From the NCBI GenBank assembly GCA_003140115.1, contig PLIQ01000364.1, positions 28,068 through 36,804 of the forward strand: a stretch of DNA of 8,737 bases, read 5' to 3'. Each line of letters starts with the position of its first letter. Positions within the stretch are counted from its first letter, which is position 1. This document shows, piece after piece, positions 1-5,465 of the stretch. The translations under genes were made by a program, and so were the position numbers. The notes below the pieces were generated by a model. The model saw only the letters and a list, made by a program, of their open reading frames with translations, was not told the origin of the DNA and searched no databases. The DNA is from Actinomycetota bacterium. Lineage in GTDB: Bacteria > Actinomycetota > Actinomycetes > Streptosporangiales > Streptosporangiaceae.

Positions 1-360
1 TGGCCGCCGCACTGCGTGGCGGGCACGGCGGGGGCGGACTTCCACCCGGACCTGGACACCTCGGCCGTCGAGGCGACCTTCCGCAAGGGGCAGCACGCGG
101 CGGCGTACAGCGGGTTCGAGGGTGCCGACGACGACGGGACGCCACTGGGCGACTGGCTGCGCGGCCACGGCGTGGACGCGGTCGACGTGGTGGGCATCGC
201 CACCGACTACTGCGTGCACGCGACCGCGGCGGACGCGGCCCGGGCCGGCTTTTCCACCCGGGTGCTGCTCGACCTGACCGCGGGCGTGGCCCCGGAGTCG
301 ACCGCGAAGGCCATCGAGGACCTGCGCGGCGCCGGGGTGGAGCTCACCGGCAGCTCCTAG
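1..360 (+). CDS. pncA: Nicotinamidase/pyrazinamidase (PncA), C-terminal part
   Basis: This is the 3' part of an isochorismatase-fold amidase that hydrolyses nicotinamide to nicotinate and ammonia in cytoplasmic NAD salvage. The frame is open from base 1 and the 5' end lies outside the window. The 119 visible residues align without gaps to my recollection of residues 68-186 of the Mycobacterium tuberculosis enzyme. They start at WPPHC, which carries a metal-ligand histidine (His71 in that numbering). The catalytic lysine is in FRKG (Lys96) and the nucleophilic cysteine is in GIATDYCV (Cys138). The third triad residue, Asp8, is upstream and not visible. The usual mycobacterial His137 is Tyr here, a common substitution in other PncA proteins. 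The protein ends at the same place as the mycobacterial one, so the C-terminus is intact. The next gene is convergent. Confidence 0.95.
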   Translation, partial: WPPHCVAGTAGADFHPDLDTSAVEATFRKGQHAAAYSGFEGADDDGTPLGDWLRGHGVDAVDVVGIATDYCVHATAADAARAGFSTRVLLDLTAGVAPESTAKAIEDLRGAGVELTGSS

Positions 361-364
361 CGGA

Positions 365-404
365 ACCGGGCGGCCGGTGGGGGTGCGTGCTGGCAGGCGC
401 CAGC
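365..404. terminator. Two GC-rich hairpins between convergent genes
   Basis: Two perfect short inverted repeats fill the 44-bp gap between pncA and the convergent hydrolase gene. One is ACCGG-GCGG-CCGGT at 365-378. The other is GCTGGC-AGGC-GCCAGC at 389-404, ending at the hydrolase stop codon. Position and symmetry suit a bidirectional terminator. There is no T-run, as is usual in actinomycetes, so termination is inferred. Confidence 0.5.
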
Positions 405-1235
405 TCAGTGCTGGTCGCCCGCCAGCACCTCGCGGAGCCTGGCGGCGAACCCGTCGGGATGGCTGCCGAACCCGCCATGGCCACCGGGGAACTGCGCGGG
501 CTGGCCGCCGAGCCGCTCGGCCAGCGCGTGCGCGGTCTGGTAGACCATCTGCTCCGGCGCCGACTCATCGCCCACGCCCACCACGATGCGGGTCGGGCTC
601 CGCTGCAGCGCCGCCAGATCCGGCTCGTAGTTGCCGATGACCGGGATCAGCCGCCCGGCGAACAACTCCAGGTTGCCGCCCATCCGGGCCCTCGCCGCCA
701 CGTCTTCCCGCGTCTCGTCGCTCCGCGCGGGCGGCCCGCCGTTGCCGAAGCCGACGCCCTTGGTGAACATCTGCAGGGCCGCGAACGTGCCCGCGCTGCG
801 GTAGGTCTCGCCGACCTGCTCGTTCAGCGCGTGGTACCGCGCGGCGTCCGGCAGCAGCTCCGAGACGGGCGGCTCATGCGCGACCAGCGTGCGCACCCGG
901 CCCGGATACCTGGCCACGAGATCCAGGGCGTACGTCGCGCCGCCACTCGAGCCGAGCACGTCGGCCTGGTCAGTGCCCACCGCGTCCAGCAGCCGGCCGG
1001 CGTCGTCGGCAAACAGCCCGACGGTCAGGTCATCCCACGATCCCTGCATCGGGCTACGCGAGTTGCCGCGGCAGTCATACGTCACGACGGTGTAGCCGTC
1101 GGCGAGCCGATCGGCAATGTCCTTGAACCCATCGGCGTCCATCGGTCCGCCCGGGATCATCAGCAGCACCGGGCCGGAGCCCCGCACCTCGTAGTACAGC
1201 GATGCGCCCGGCACCTGCAACGTCTCGGTCTTCAC
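405..1235 (-). CDS. Alpha/beta-fold hydrolase
   Basis: A 276-residue soluble alpha/beta hydrolase of ordinary family length. It has an oxyanion-hole region at IPGGP (residues 27-31), the family DxRGxSxS-type turn as DCRGNSRS (54-61), the nucleophile elbow GSSGG with Ser97, a likely acid Asp223 in VGDES, and the catalytic histidine His253 in GGHGGF. The substrate cannot be read from the sequence; esterase, lactonase or haloalkane-type activity are all possible. No signal peptide or membrane segment is seen. The start is GTG, preceded by AGAGGAG; that ribosome site overlaps the stop of the upstream helicase gene and only 9 bp separate the two genes. Translational coupling and cotranscription with the helicase are therefore likely. 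It is probably the last gene of the minus-strand cluster. Confidence 0.9.
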   Translation of the reverse strand: MKTETLQVPGASLYYEVRGSGPVLLMIPGGPMDADGFKDIADRLADGYTVVTYDCRGNSRSPMQGSWDDLTVGLFADDAGRLLDAVGTDQADVLGSSGGATYALDLVARYPGRVRTLVAHEPPVSELLPDAARYHALNEQVGETYRSAGTFAALQMFTKGVGFGNGGPPARSDETREDVAARARMGGNLELFAGRLIPVIGNYEPDLAALQRSPTRIVVGVGDESAPEQMVYQTAHALAERLGGQPAQFPGGHGGFGSHPDGFAARLREVLAGDQH

Positions 1236-1244
1236 GGTTCTCCT

Positions 1245-2969
1245 CTAGCGGGCGGAGAGGGCCCAGGCCCGGATCTTGGCGATGCGGGCCTGGATCTGGT
1301 CGGCGGTGGCCTGCGGGAGCGCGGGGCCGCCGCAGGTCTGACGGAGCTCGGCGTGGATGACGCCGTGCGGCTGGCCGGTGCGGTGGCTCCAGGCGCCGAC
1401 CAGGCCGTTGAGCTCCTTGCGGAGGGCGGCGAGCTGCTGGCGGGTGACCGGCTCCGCGGCGGCGGGCTGGGGTTGGGTGGCGGGAGCGGGCTGGGCGGGG
1501 CGGGAGCGGGCGGCGAGCTGGGATTGCTGGCGCTTGCTGAGCAGGGTGCGGACCTGGGCGGGGTCGAGGAGGCCGGGCAGGCCGAGGAAGTCTTCCTCCT
1601 CCGGCGAGCCGGCCGCGGCGGCGGTGCCGAACTCGCCGCCGTCGTAGAGGACCCGGTCGAAGTGGACGGACGCGTTGAGGGGCTGGAAGGCCGGCTCGTC
1701 CAGGCCGGCGTCCGGGGTGTCTCGTTCGCGCTGGGCCTCGGCTAGTTCGTCCGCCTCGGGCGTGTCACTTGTGACGGCTCGAAGCACGTGGTCCCGTTCG
1801 GCCTCCAACTCGGCGGCGAACCCGAGCAGGACCGGTACCGAGGGCAGGAACACCGAGGCCGTCTCGCCCCACCTGCGCGCCCGGACGAAGCGGCCCACGG
1901 CCTGGGCGAAATACAGGGCGGTGGACACGCTGGTGGCGTACACGCCGACGGCCAGGCGGGGGATATCCACGCCCTCGGAGACCATTCGCACGGCAACCAT
2001 CCAGCGGTCGCCGGAGTCAGTGAACGCGGCGATCTTCTTGGTGGCCGTGGGATCGTCGGACAGCACCACGGCCGGGCGCTTGCCGGTCAGGCCGCGCAGC
2101 AGCGCGGCGTACGCGCGCGCGTCGGCGTGATCGCCCGCGATGACCAGGCCGGCGGCGTCGGGCATGTCGCGGCGGACCTCGGTCAGCCGCTTGTCCGCGG
2201 CTTCCAGTACCCGGCCGACCCACTCCCCCGCCGGGTCGAGCGCGGTCCGCCAGGCCTGCGCGATCTGATCCTTGGTCATCGGGGTGCCCAGCGTGGCGGT
2301 GATCTCGTCGCCGGCCCGGGTGCGCCAGCGCATCTCGCCGGAGTAGGCCAGGAAGATCACCGGGCGTACCACGCCGTCCTCGAGCGCGGGCCCGTAGCCG
2401 TAGACGTAGTCCGAGGCGCTGCGCTTGCCGCCGCCGGGTTCGTCGACGTAGCTGACGAACGGGATGGGGTTGGCGTCGCTGCGGAACGGCGTGCCGGTCA
2501 GCGCGATCCGGCGCCGGGCTCCGTCGAACGCCTCCTTGACCGCGTCACCCCAGGACAGCGCGTCGCCCGCGTGGTGGATCTCGTCGAAGATGACCAGCGT
2601 CCGGCGGTTCTCGGTGCGCTGCCTGTGCAGCGCCGGGTGCGCCGCGACCTGCGCGTAGGTGACCGCCACCCCGGCGAAGTCGGCGCCCGCCCGGCCCTGG
2701 GCGTTGCTATAAGCGGAGTCGATGGCGATCCCGAACCCGCTGGCCGCCTGCGCCCACTGATGCTTGAGGTGCTCGGTGGGGGTGACGATGGTGAGCGTGG
2801 CGACCTCGCGCCGGGCGAGCAGTTCGGCCGCGACCGTGAGGGCGTACCTGGTCTTGCCCGCCCCGGGCGTAGCGACCAGGAGGAAGTCACGTCGGGGCAG
2901 CCTGAAGTACTCGTGATACGCGTCCTTCTGCCACCCGCGGAGACCACTAAGTAGAGGAGGGATGCTCAC
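1245..2969 (-). CDS. DEAD/DEAH-box family (superfamily 2) helicase
   Basis: A 574-residue ATP-dependent nucleic-acid helicase or translocase with the two RecA-like domains of superfamily 2, closest in layout to type III restriction-subunit/SSL2-like helicases. The Walker A motif is ATPGAGKT (33-40), motif Ia is TPTEHLKHQW (63-72), the Walker B box is DEIH (129-132) and motif III is TGTPFRSD (158-165). Motif V is near SEGVDIP (331-337) and motif VI is QAVGRFVRAR (356-365) with its arginine fingers. After about residue 385 come an acidic stretch, an Ala/Pro/Gln-rich linker (about 500-515) and a C-terminal helical segment of unknown role. No nuclease or methyltransferase partner is nearby, so restriction is not supported. 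The start is GTG, 21 bp after the DUF3039 stop, with only a weak ribosome site. The true substrate, DNA or RNA, is unknown. Confidence 0.93.
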   Translation of the reverse strand: MSIPPLLSGLRGWQKDAYHEYFRLPRRDFLLVATPGAGKTRYALTVAAELLARREVATLTIVTPTEHLKHQWAQAASGFGIAIDSAYSNAQGRAGADFAGVAVTYAQVAAHPALHRQRTENRRTLVIFDEIHHAGDALSWGDAVKEAFDGARRRIALTGTPFRSDANPIPFVSYVDEPGGGKRSASDYVYGYGPALEDGVVRPVIFLAYSGEMRWRTRAGDEITATLGTPMTKDQIAQAWRTALDPAGEWVGRVLEAADKRLTEVRRDMPDAAGLVIAGDHADARAYAALLRGLTGKRPAVVLSDDPTATKKIAAFTDSGDRWMVAVRMVSEGVDIPRLAVGVYATSVSTALYFAQAVGRFVRARRWGETASVFLPSVPVLLGFAAELEAERDHVLRAVTSDTPEADELAEAQRERDTPDAGLDEPAFQPLNASVHFDRVLYDGGEFGTAAAAGSPEEEDFLGLPGLLDPAQVRTLLSKRQQSQLAARSRPAQPAPATQPQPAAAEPVTRQQLAALRKELNGLVGAWSHRTGQPHGVIHAELRQTCGGPALPQATADQIQARIAKIRAWALSAR

Positions 2970-2990
2970 GAGGCCGAAACTCTACCGGCT

Positions 2991-3260
2991 TCAGTCCTCG
3001 CCTTCGCCGCCTTGGGGCAGCATTTCGTAGATCTCCTTGCAGGTGGGGCAGACCGGATAGCGCTTGGGGTCGCGGCTCGGCACCCACACCTTGCCGCAGA
3101 GCGCGGTGACCGGCGTGCCCGTCACCATGCTGTCGACGATCTTGCCCTTGTCGACGTAGTGCGCGAACCGCTCGTGATCGCCGTCACCATGCGACAGATC
3201 GGGGCGCACGTCCTCCTGGATGCTGGTGCCCTGGTCCGGAAGAACCTCAGTCTCGCTCAC
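2991..3260 (-). CDS. DUF3039 family zinc-ribbon-like protein
   Basis: An 89-residue protein matching the actinobacterial DUF3039 family, recognisable by the block ALCGKVWVPSRDPKRYPVCP (residues 53-72). Cys55, Cys71 and Cys74, together with His34 in ERFAHYV, are spaced like a small metal-binding site; zinc is an inference. The first 28 residues are acidic and probably disordered, and the tail is acidic (GGEGED). The molecular function is not known. It lies 26 bp after the YqgE gene and 21 bp before the helicase gene, all on one strand, so a functional link with the helicase is plausible but unproven. The GTG start has no Shine-Dalgarno sequence. Instead a TAGACT -10-like box lies 7 bases before it, suggesting a leaderless transcript. 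Confidence 0.9.
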   Translation of the reverse strand: MSETEVLPDQGTSIQEDVRPDLSHGDGDHERFAHYVDKGKIVDSMVTGTPVTALCGKVWVPSRDPKRYPVCPTCKEIYEMLPQGGEGED

Positions 3261-3267
3261 CTGGGCG

Positions 3268-3273
3268 AGTCTA
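3268..3273 (-). promoter_or_regulatory. Probable -10 box for leaderless DUF3039 transcript
   Basis: On the minus strand the hexamer TAGACT fits the actinobacterial TAnnnT -10 pattern. It ends 7 bases before the GTG start at 3260, so transcription would begin at or next to the start codon. No ribosome site is present, which agrees with leaderless translation. No clear -35 is seen. Confidence 0.45.
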
Positions 3274-3286
3274 GTTCAGCCCGCGT

Positions 3287-3874
3287 CTAATTCAGACTGG
3301 GATCATCCGGATATGTGGCTACGTAGGCGAGTTCGCCGCCCTGGCGGCGCAGGACGGCGGGCCACAGCCGGTCCGGCTCGGCGCTGAACGCGTCGGCCGG
3401 CTCGGCCGGCACCACGTACCACGCCCCCTCCTCGATCTCGGCCTTGAGCTGGCCGGCGCTCCAGCCGGCGTAGCCCGCGTACACCCGTAGCGAGGCGACC
3501 GCGGGGGCGAGCAGGCCGGGCGGGGCATCGAGGTCGACCAGGCCGAGCCTGGTCATGGCCGGGGCACCGCCGTCCAGCGGGTGCCAGCCGACCGGCTCGT
3601 CGGTCCCGGGCACCAGGGCCAGGGCGAGCGCGCTGTTCGGCGAGACGGGACCGCCGGTGAACACGACCGGCGGGTCGGTGGCCAGATCGGTCCACGGCTC
3701 GAGCACCTGGCCGACCGGGACCTGGGTGGGCCGGTTCAGCACCACGCCGAGCGTGCCCTGCTCCGGTTCGTGCTCCACGACCAGGACGACGGTGCGGCGG
3801 AAGTTCGGATCTCCCAGCAACGGGGTGGCGACCAGCAGCCGACCCGTCAGAGCGTCCGATGCTATGTCGTCCAT
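3287..3874 (-). CDS. YqgE/AlgH family protein (UPF0301, DUF179)
   Basis: A 195-residue protein of the YqgE/AlgH family, conserved in bacteria with no firmly assigned biochemical function. AlgH was first described as a regulator of alginate genes in Pseudomonas; that role should not be carried over here. The family signature is clear: LTGRLLVATPLLGDPNF near the N-terminus, VVLVVEHE followed by GTLGVVLNRPTQ, then FTGGPVSPNSALALAL, and the late block YAGYAGWSAGQLKAEIEEGAWYVVPA. No signal peptide is present. I chose the ATG at 3874 because it leaves a short lead before LTGRLL. A GTG at 3907 would add 11 residues, and neither start has a good ribosome site. It is the first gene of the minus-strand cluster and divergent from the MarR gene. 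Confidence 0.9.
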   Translation of the reverse strand: MDDIASDALTGRLLVATPLLGDPNFRRTVVLVVEHEPEQGTLGVVLNRPTQVPVGQVLEPWTDLATDPPVVFTGGPVSPNSALALALVPGTDEPVGWHPLDGGAPAMTRLGLVDLDAPPGLLAPAVASLRVYAGYAGWSAGQLKAEIEEGAWYVVPAEPADAFSAEPDRLWPAVLRRQGGELAYVATYPDDPSLN

Positions 3875-3954
3875 GTATCTATCATCGGTCAAGGTCGGCC
3901 CGGCCACGAATTAGGAGACACTAGGCGCCATGGTCACGTGGGTTCCGCCCTACC

Positions 3955-3973
3955 TGGGGTCCGCTGGACTCCA
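3955..3973. promoter_or_regulatory. Imperfect inverted repeat in the divergent MarR/YqgE region
   Basis: TGGGGTCC-GCT-GGACTCCA has 8-bp arms with one mismatch. It lies in the 98-bp region between the divergent yqgE-like and marR-like genes. It may be a regulator site, but its function is inferred from position only. Confidence 0.3.
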
Positions 3974-3979
3974 AGCGTA

Positions 3980-3999
3980 CGGTGCGCACCGCGTAGGCT
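3980..3999 (+). promoter_or_regulatory. Palindrome plus leaderless -10 box of the MarR gene
   Basis: CGGTGCGCACCG (3980-3991) is a perfect 12-bp palindrome. It ends two bases before TAGGCT (3994-3999), a TAnnnT-type -10 hexamer. Six bases later comes the GTG start of the MarR gene, with no convincing ribosome site. The arrangement suggests a leaderless, autoregulated promoter in which MarR would bind between -35 and -10. Confidence 0.45.
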
Positions 4000-4005
4000 G
4001 AAAAG

Positions 4006-4674
4006 GTGAGCACGGAACCGGTCGCTGATGCTCGTGGGCTGGCGCTCGTACAGGATACGAGCCCTGCTGCCGACTTCGGAGGCGACGCTGAGATCGACGT
4101 CACCCGGCTGCGCGTTGCCCTGGCCCGGCTGTCCCGCCGGCTGCGCCGTCACGAGCTGGCGGGCCTGACGCCCACCCAGCTCGCCGCGCTGTCCACGATC
4201 GGCAAGACCGGGCCGATGCGGCTCGGTGACCTGGCGGCCGCCGAGGGCATCGCGCCGTCGACGCTCACCCGGCTGGTGACCGCGCTGGAAGACAGCGGGT
4301 ACGTCCAGCGGACCGCGGACCCGAGCGACGCGCGCGCCAGCACCCTGGCCATCACCGCGCACGGCCAGGAGGCGCTGGAGCGCATCCGCACCGAGACCAC
4401 CCTCATGCTGACCGCCAGCCTGGAGCTGCTCACGCAGGACCAGCGGTCCGCGCTGGCCGCGGCGCTGCCCGTGCTGGAGCAGCTCGCGGACGCCCAGGGG
4501 TCCCGGTTATTGCCGCTTGGTTATTGCTGGTCGGCTAGGCGGCGGGCCAGTTCGTCGCGTTCCCTGGTGACCTCGGCGAGCTGGTCCTCCAAGTCGATGA
4601 TGCGACGGATGGCCTGCAGGGTGATGCCCTCGTCGGCCATGGAGACGACCTGCTGGATGACCCGGATCTCATAG
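4006..4674 (+). CDS. MarR family transcriptional regulator with aberrant C-terminal extension
   Basis: A winged-helix MarR-type DNA-binding regulator. After about 30 residues of N-terminal lead come the dimerisation helix VTRLRVALARLSRRLRRHEL, the HTH (LTPTQLAALSTI, MRLGDLAAAEGI, APSTLTRLVTALEDSGYV), the wing with the family motif DPSDARAS, and C-terminal dimer helices ending near EQLADAQ (about residue 164). Normal family members stop about here. This frame continues to residue 222 through GSRLLPLGYCW and a Ser/Arg/Met-rich tail that is simply the antisense of the neighbouring MerR gene. Codon 168 is the rare TTA, in this tail. The real protein may have lost its stop through a small insertion at a 9-bp repeat (4505-4513 and 4519-4527). 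The ligand is unknown. The GTG start appears leaderless. Confidence 0.82.
   Translation: MSTEPVADARGLALVQDTSPAADFGGDAEIDVTRLRVALARLSRRLRRHELAGLTPTQLAALSTIGKTGPMRLGDLAAAEGIAPSTLTRLVTALEDSGYVQRTADPSDARASTLAITAHGQEALERIRTETTLMLTASLELLTQDQRSALAAALPVLEQLADAQGSRLLPLGYCWSARRRASSSRSLVTSASWSSKSMMRRMACRVMPSSAMETTCWMTRIS
4505..4527. repeat. 9-bp direct repeat, period 14, at the MarR/MerR junction
   Basis: GGTTATTGC occurs at 4505-4513 and again at 4519-4527. The second copy contains the MerR stop codon. Removing one 14-base period would put TAG (4536-4538) in the MarR frame. A slippage or duplication origin is inferred. Confidence 0.6.
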
Positions 4675-4832
4675 CGGGTGTAGCGGCGCTGGCCGCCAGC
4701 GGACCGCCGCGGCGAGACGACCTGCAGCTCGTCGACGCGGCGCAGGAACGCCTGCTTGACCGCGAGCATGTCGGCGACCTGCCCGACCGTGAAAATCGGG
4801 GTGTGTTCGTCCTCGAACGGTGATGGAGCCAT
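4521..4832 (-). CDS. Small MerR-family regulator downstream of hsp20
   Basis: A 103-residue MerR-type regulator. The winged helix covers about residues 13-72: FTVGQVADMLAVKQAFLRRV, then VVSPRRSAGGQRRYTRYEI with the family wing RRY, and VVSMADEGITLQAIRRII. A charged helix (DLEDQLAEVTRERDELARRL, about 80-99) would be the dimer coiled coil. There is no ligand-binding domain and no cysteine. The usual LRxYExxGL of MerR/HspR is changed to LRRVDELQVV, so recognition may differ from classical HspR. Its place after hsp20 suggests it regulates the chaperone genes, as HspR does for dnaK operons; the direction of control is unknown. An ideal AAAGGAGG lies 7 bases before the ATG. It is convergent with, and overlapped by, the MarR frame. 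Confidence 0.9.
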   Translation of the reverse strand: MAPSPFEDEHTPIFTVGQVADMLAVKQAFLRRVDELQVVSPRRSAGGQRRYTRYEIRVIQQVVSMADEGITLQAIRRIIDLEDQLAEVTRERDELARRLADQQ

Positions 4833-4847
4833 GGTTCTGCCTCCTTT

Positions 4848-4868
4848 CTGGGCCTCCTTCCTGCCCAG
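4848..4868 (-). promoter_or_regulatory. Hairpin with a second Shine-Dalgarno in its loop, before MerR
   Basis: In the minus-strand RNA, CTGGGC and GCCCAG form a 6-bp stem around the loop AGGAAGGAG. This purine-rich loop resembles a ribosome site and lies just upstream of the true AAAGGAGG. It may act as a ribosome standby site or as mRNA structure controlling MerR output. This is inference from sequence only. Confidence 0.35.
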
Positions 4869-4870
4869 AT

Positions 4871-4920
4871 GGTAAGCGGCCGGCGGGACGCATCTGCGCC
4901 CGCCGGCCGCTGGTGTTACC
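4871..4920 (-). terminator. Strong intercistronic hairpin between hsp20 and the MerR gene
   Basis: AGCGGCCGGCGGG (4875-4887) and CCCGCCGGCCGCT (4899-4911) are perfectly complementary over 13 bp. The 11-base loop contains a further CGCA/TGCG pairing. An outer GGTAA (4871-4875) can also pair with TTACC (4916-4920). It lies in the 107-bp gap after the hsp20 stop. There is no T-run. It could be a partial terminator that lowers MerR relative to Hsp20, or a 3' stabiliser of hsp20 mRNA. Confidence 0.65.
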
Positions 4921-4939
4921 GAGCTGCTGCTGACCTGGG

Positions 4940-5350
4940 TCAGGCAGCGAGCTCCTGGTGCTGCTCGTCGCCCTGGCGGACCTCCACCTTGCGCGGCTTG
5001 GCCTGCTCCAGAACCGGGATCCGGACCTCGAGGACACCATTGTTGTAGGCGGCCTCGACGGCGTCGGCGTTCAGGTTCTTGGACAGGGACAGGCGGCGCG
5101 TGAAGGTACCGAACGTGCGCTCGCGGACGAAGAACTTGTCGCTCTCGGCACGCTCTTCCTCCCGCTTGACGCTGACCGACAGGACACCGCGGTCCACGGT
5201 GACATTGATCGTCTGTGGGTCGATGCCGGGCACGTCGAACCGCAGCAGGACGTCGTCTTCACGACGGACGCCGTCCAGCGGCATGACATTAGCCTGGCCA
5301 AACGCGCGCCGGGTGGCCCGGGCGAACGGGTCATAAGTAGTCAGGTACAT
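4940..5350 (-). CDS. Hsp20/alpha-crystallin small heat-shock protein
   Basis: A 136-residue cytoplasmic small heat-shock protein, an ATP-independent holdase that binds unfolding proteins in large oligomers. A short N-terminal arm (MYLTTYDPFARATRRAF) is followed by the alpha-crystallin domain, about residues 25-115. This includes FDVPGIDPQTINVTV (38-52), GVLSVSVKREEE (55-66), the loop ending in FFVRERTFGTFTRRLSL (73-89), and the signature YNNGVLEVRIP (102-112). A C-terminal tail with IPV is the likely oligomerisation motif. The length is normal for the family. I chose the ATG at 5350 because CGGAGGTGAGG lies just upstream. The frame stays open to a TTG at 5431, but that start lies at or before the predicted transcript start. 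A SigR/SigH-type promoter precedes it, and a MerR gene follows. Confidence 0.95.
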   Translation of the reverse strand: MYLTTYDPFARATRRAFGQANVMPLDGVRREDDVLLRFDVPGIDPQTINVTVDRGVLSVSVKREEERAESDKFFVRERTFGTFTRRLSLSKNLNADAVEAAYNNGVLEVRIPVLEQAKPRKVEVRQGDEQHQELAA

Positions 5351-5433
5351 CTTTGCCTCACCTCCGATTGGTGTGTATGGAGAATTAGGCCGGTCGTTGG
5401 GCAACGTCCGTCCTTCATCCTCCAGAGGCAAGG

Positions 5434-5460
5434 AACCTACAACCCCGTTTGCATATTCCC
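5434..5460 (-). promoter_or_regulatory. SigR/SigH-type stress promoter of hsp20
   Basis: On the minus strand GGGAAT (5460-5455) is followed after exactly 18 bases by GTT (5436-5434). This fits the GGAAT-N18-GTT pattern known for Streptomyces SigR and mycobacterial SigH, which respond to thiol-oxidative and heat stress. Transcription would start near 5425-5430, giving a leader of about 75-80 bases before the hsp20 ATG. In M. tuberculosis the hsp20-family gene acr2 is a SigH target, which supports the call. Confidence 0.65.
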
Positions 5461-5465
5461 TTCGG

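Noticed and set aside
387..1745. Long plus-strand open frame (452 codons) across the hydrolase and helicase genes
   Set aside because: It is a GC-rich antisense shadow. The translation is Arg/Gly/Ala-rich with no family motifs, while the minus strand encodes two clear proteins.
1788..2954. Long plus-strand open frame (388 codons) opposite the helicase
   Set aside because: Antisense shadow with no recognisable domain. The opposite strand carries all the helicase motifs.
1245..2969. Helicase as part of a restriction or phage-defence system
   Set aside because: No methyltransferase, nuclease or other defence gene is nearby. The neighbours are DUF3039, a YqgE protein and a hydrolase, which look like core actinobacterial genes.
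4521..4674. MarR tail as a genuine new domain
   Set aside because: Its sequence is what the MerR gene gives when read antisense: Ser/Arg/Met-rich with no hydrophobic pattern. A lost stop explains it better, although expression of the tail is possible.
5351..5431. N-terminal extension of Hsp20 from a TTG at 5431
   Set aside because: A strong ribosome site precedes the ATG at 5350, and the TTG lies at or before the transcript start predicted from the SigR/SigH-type promoter.
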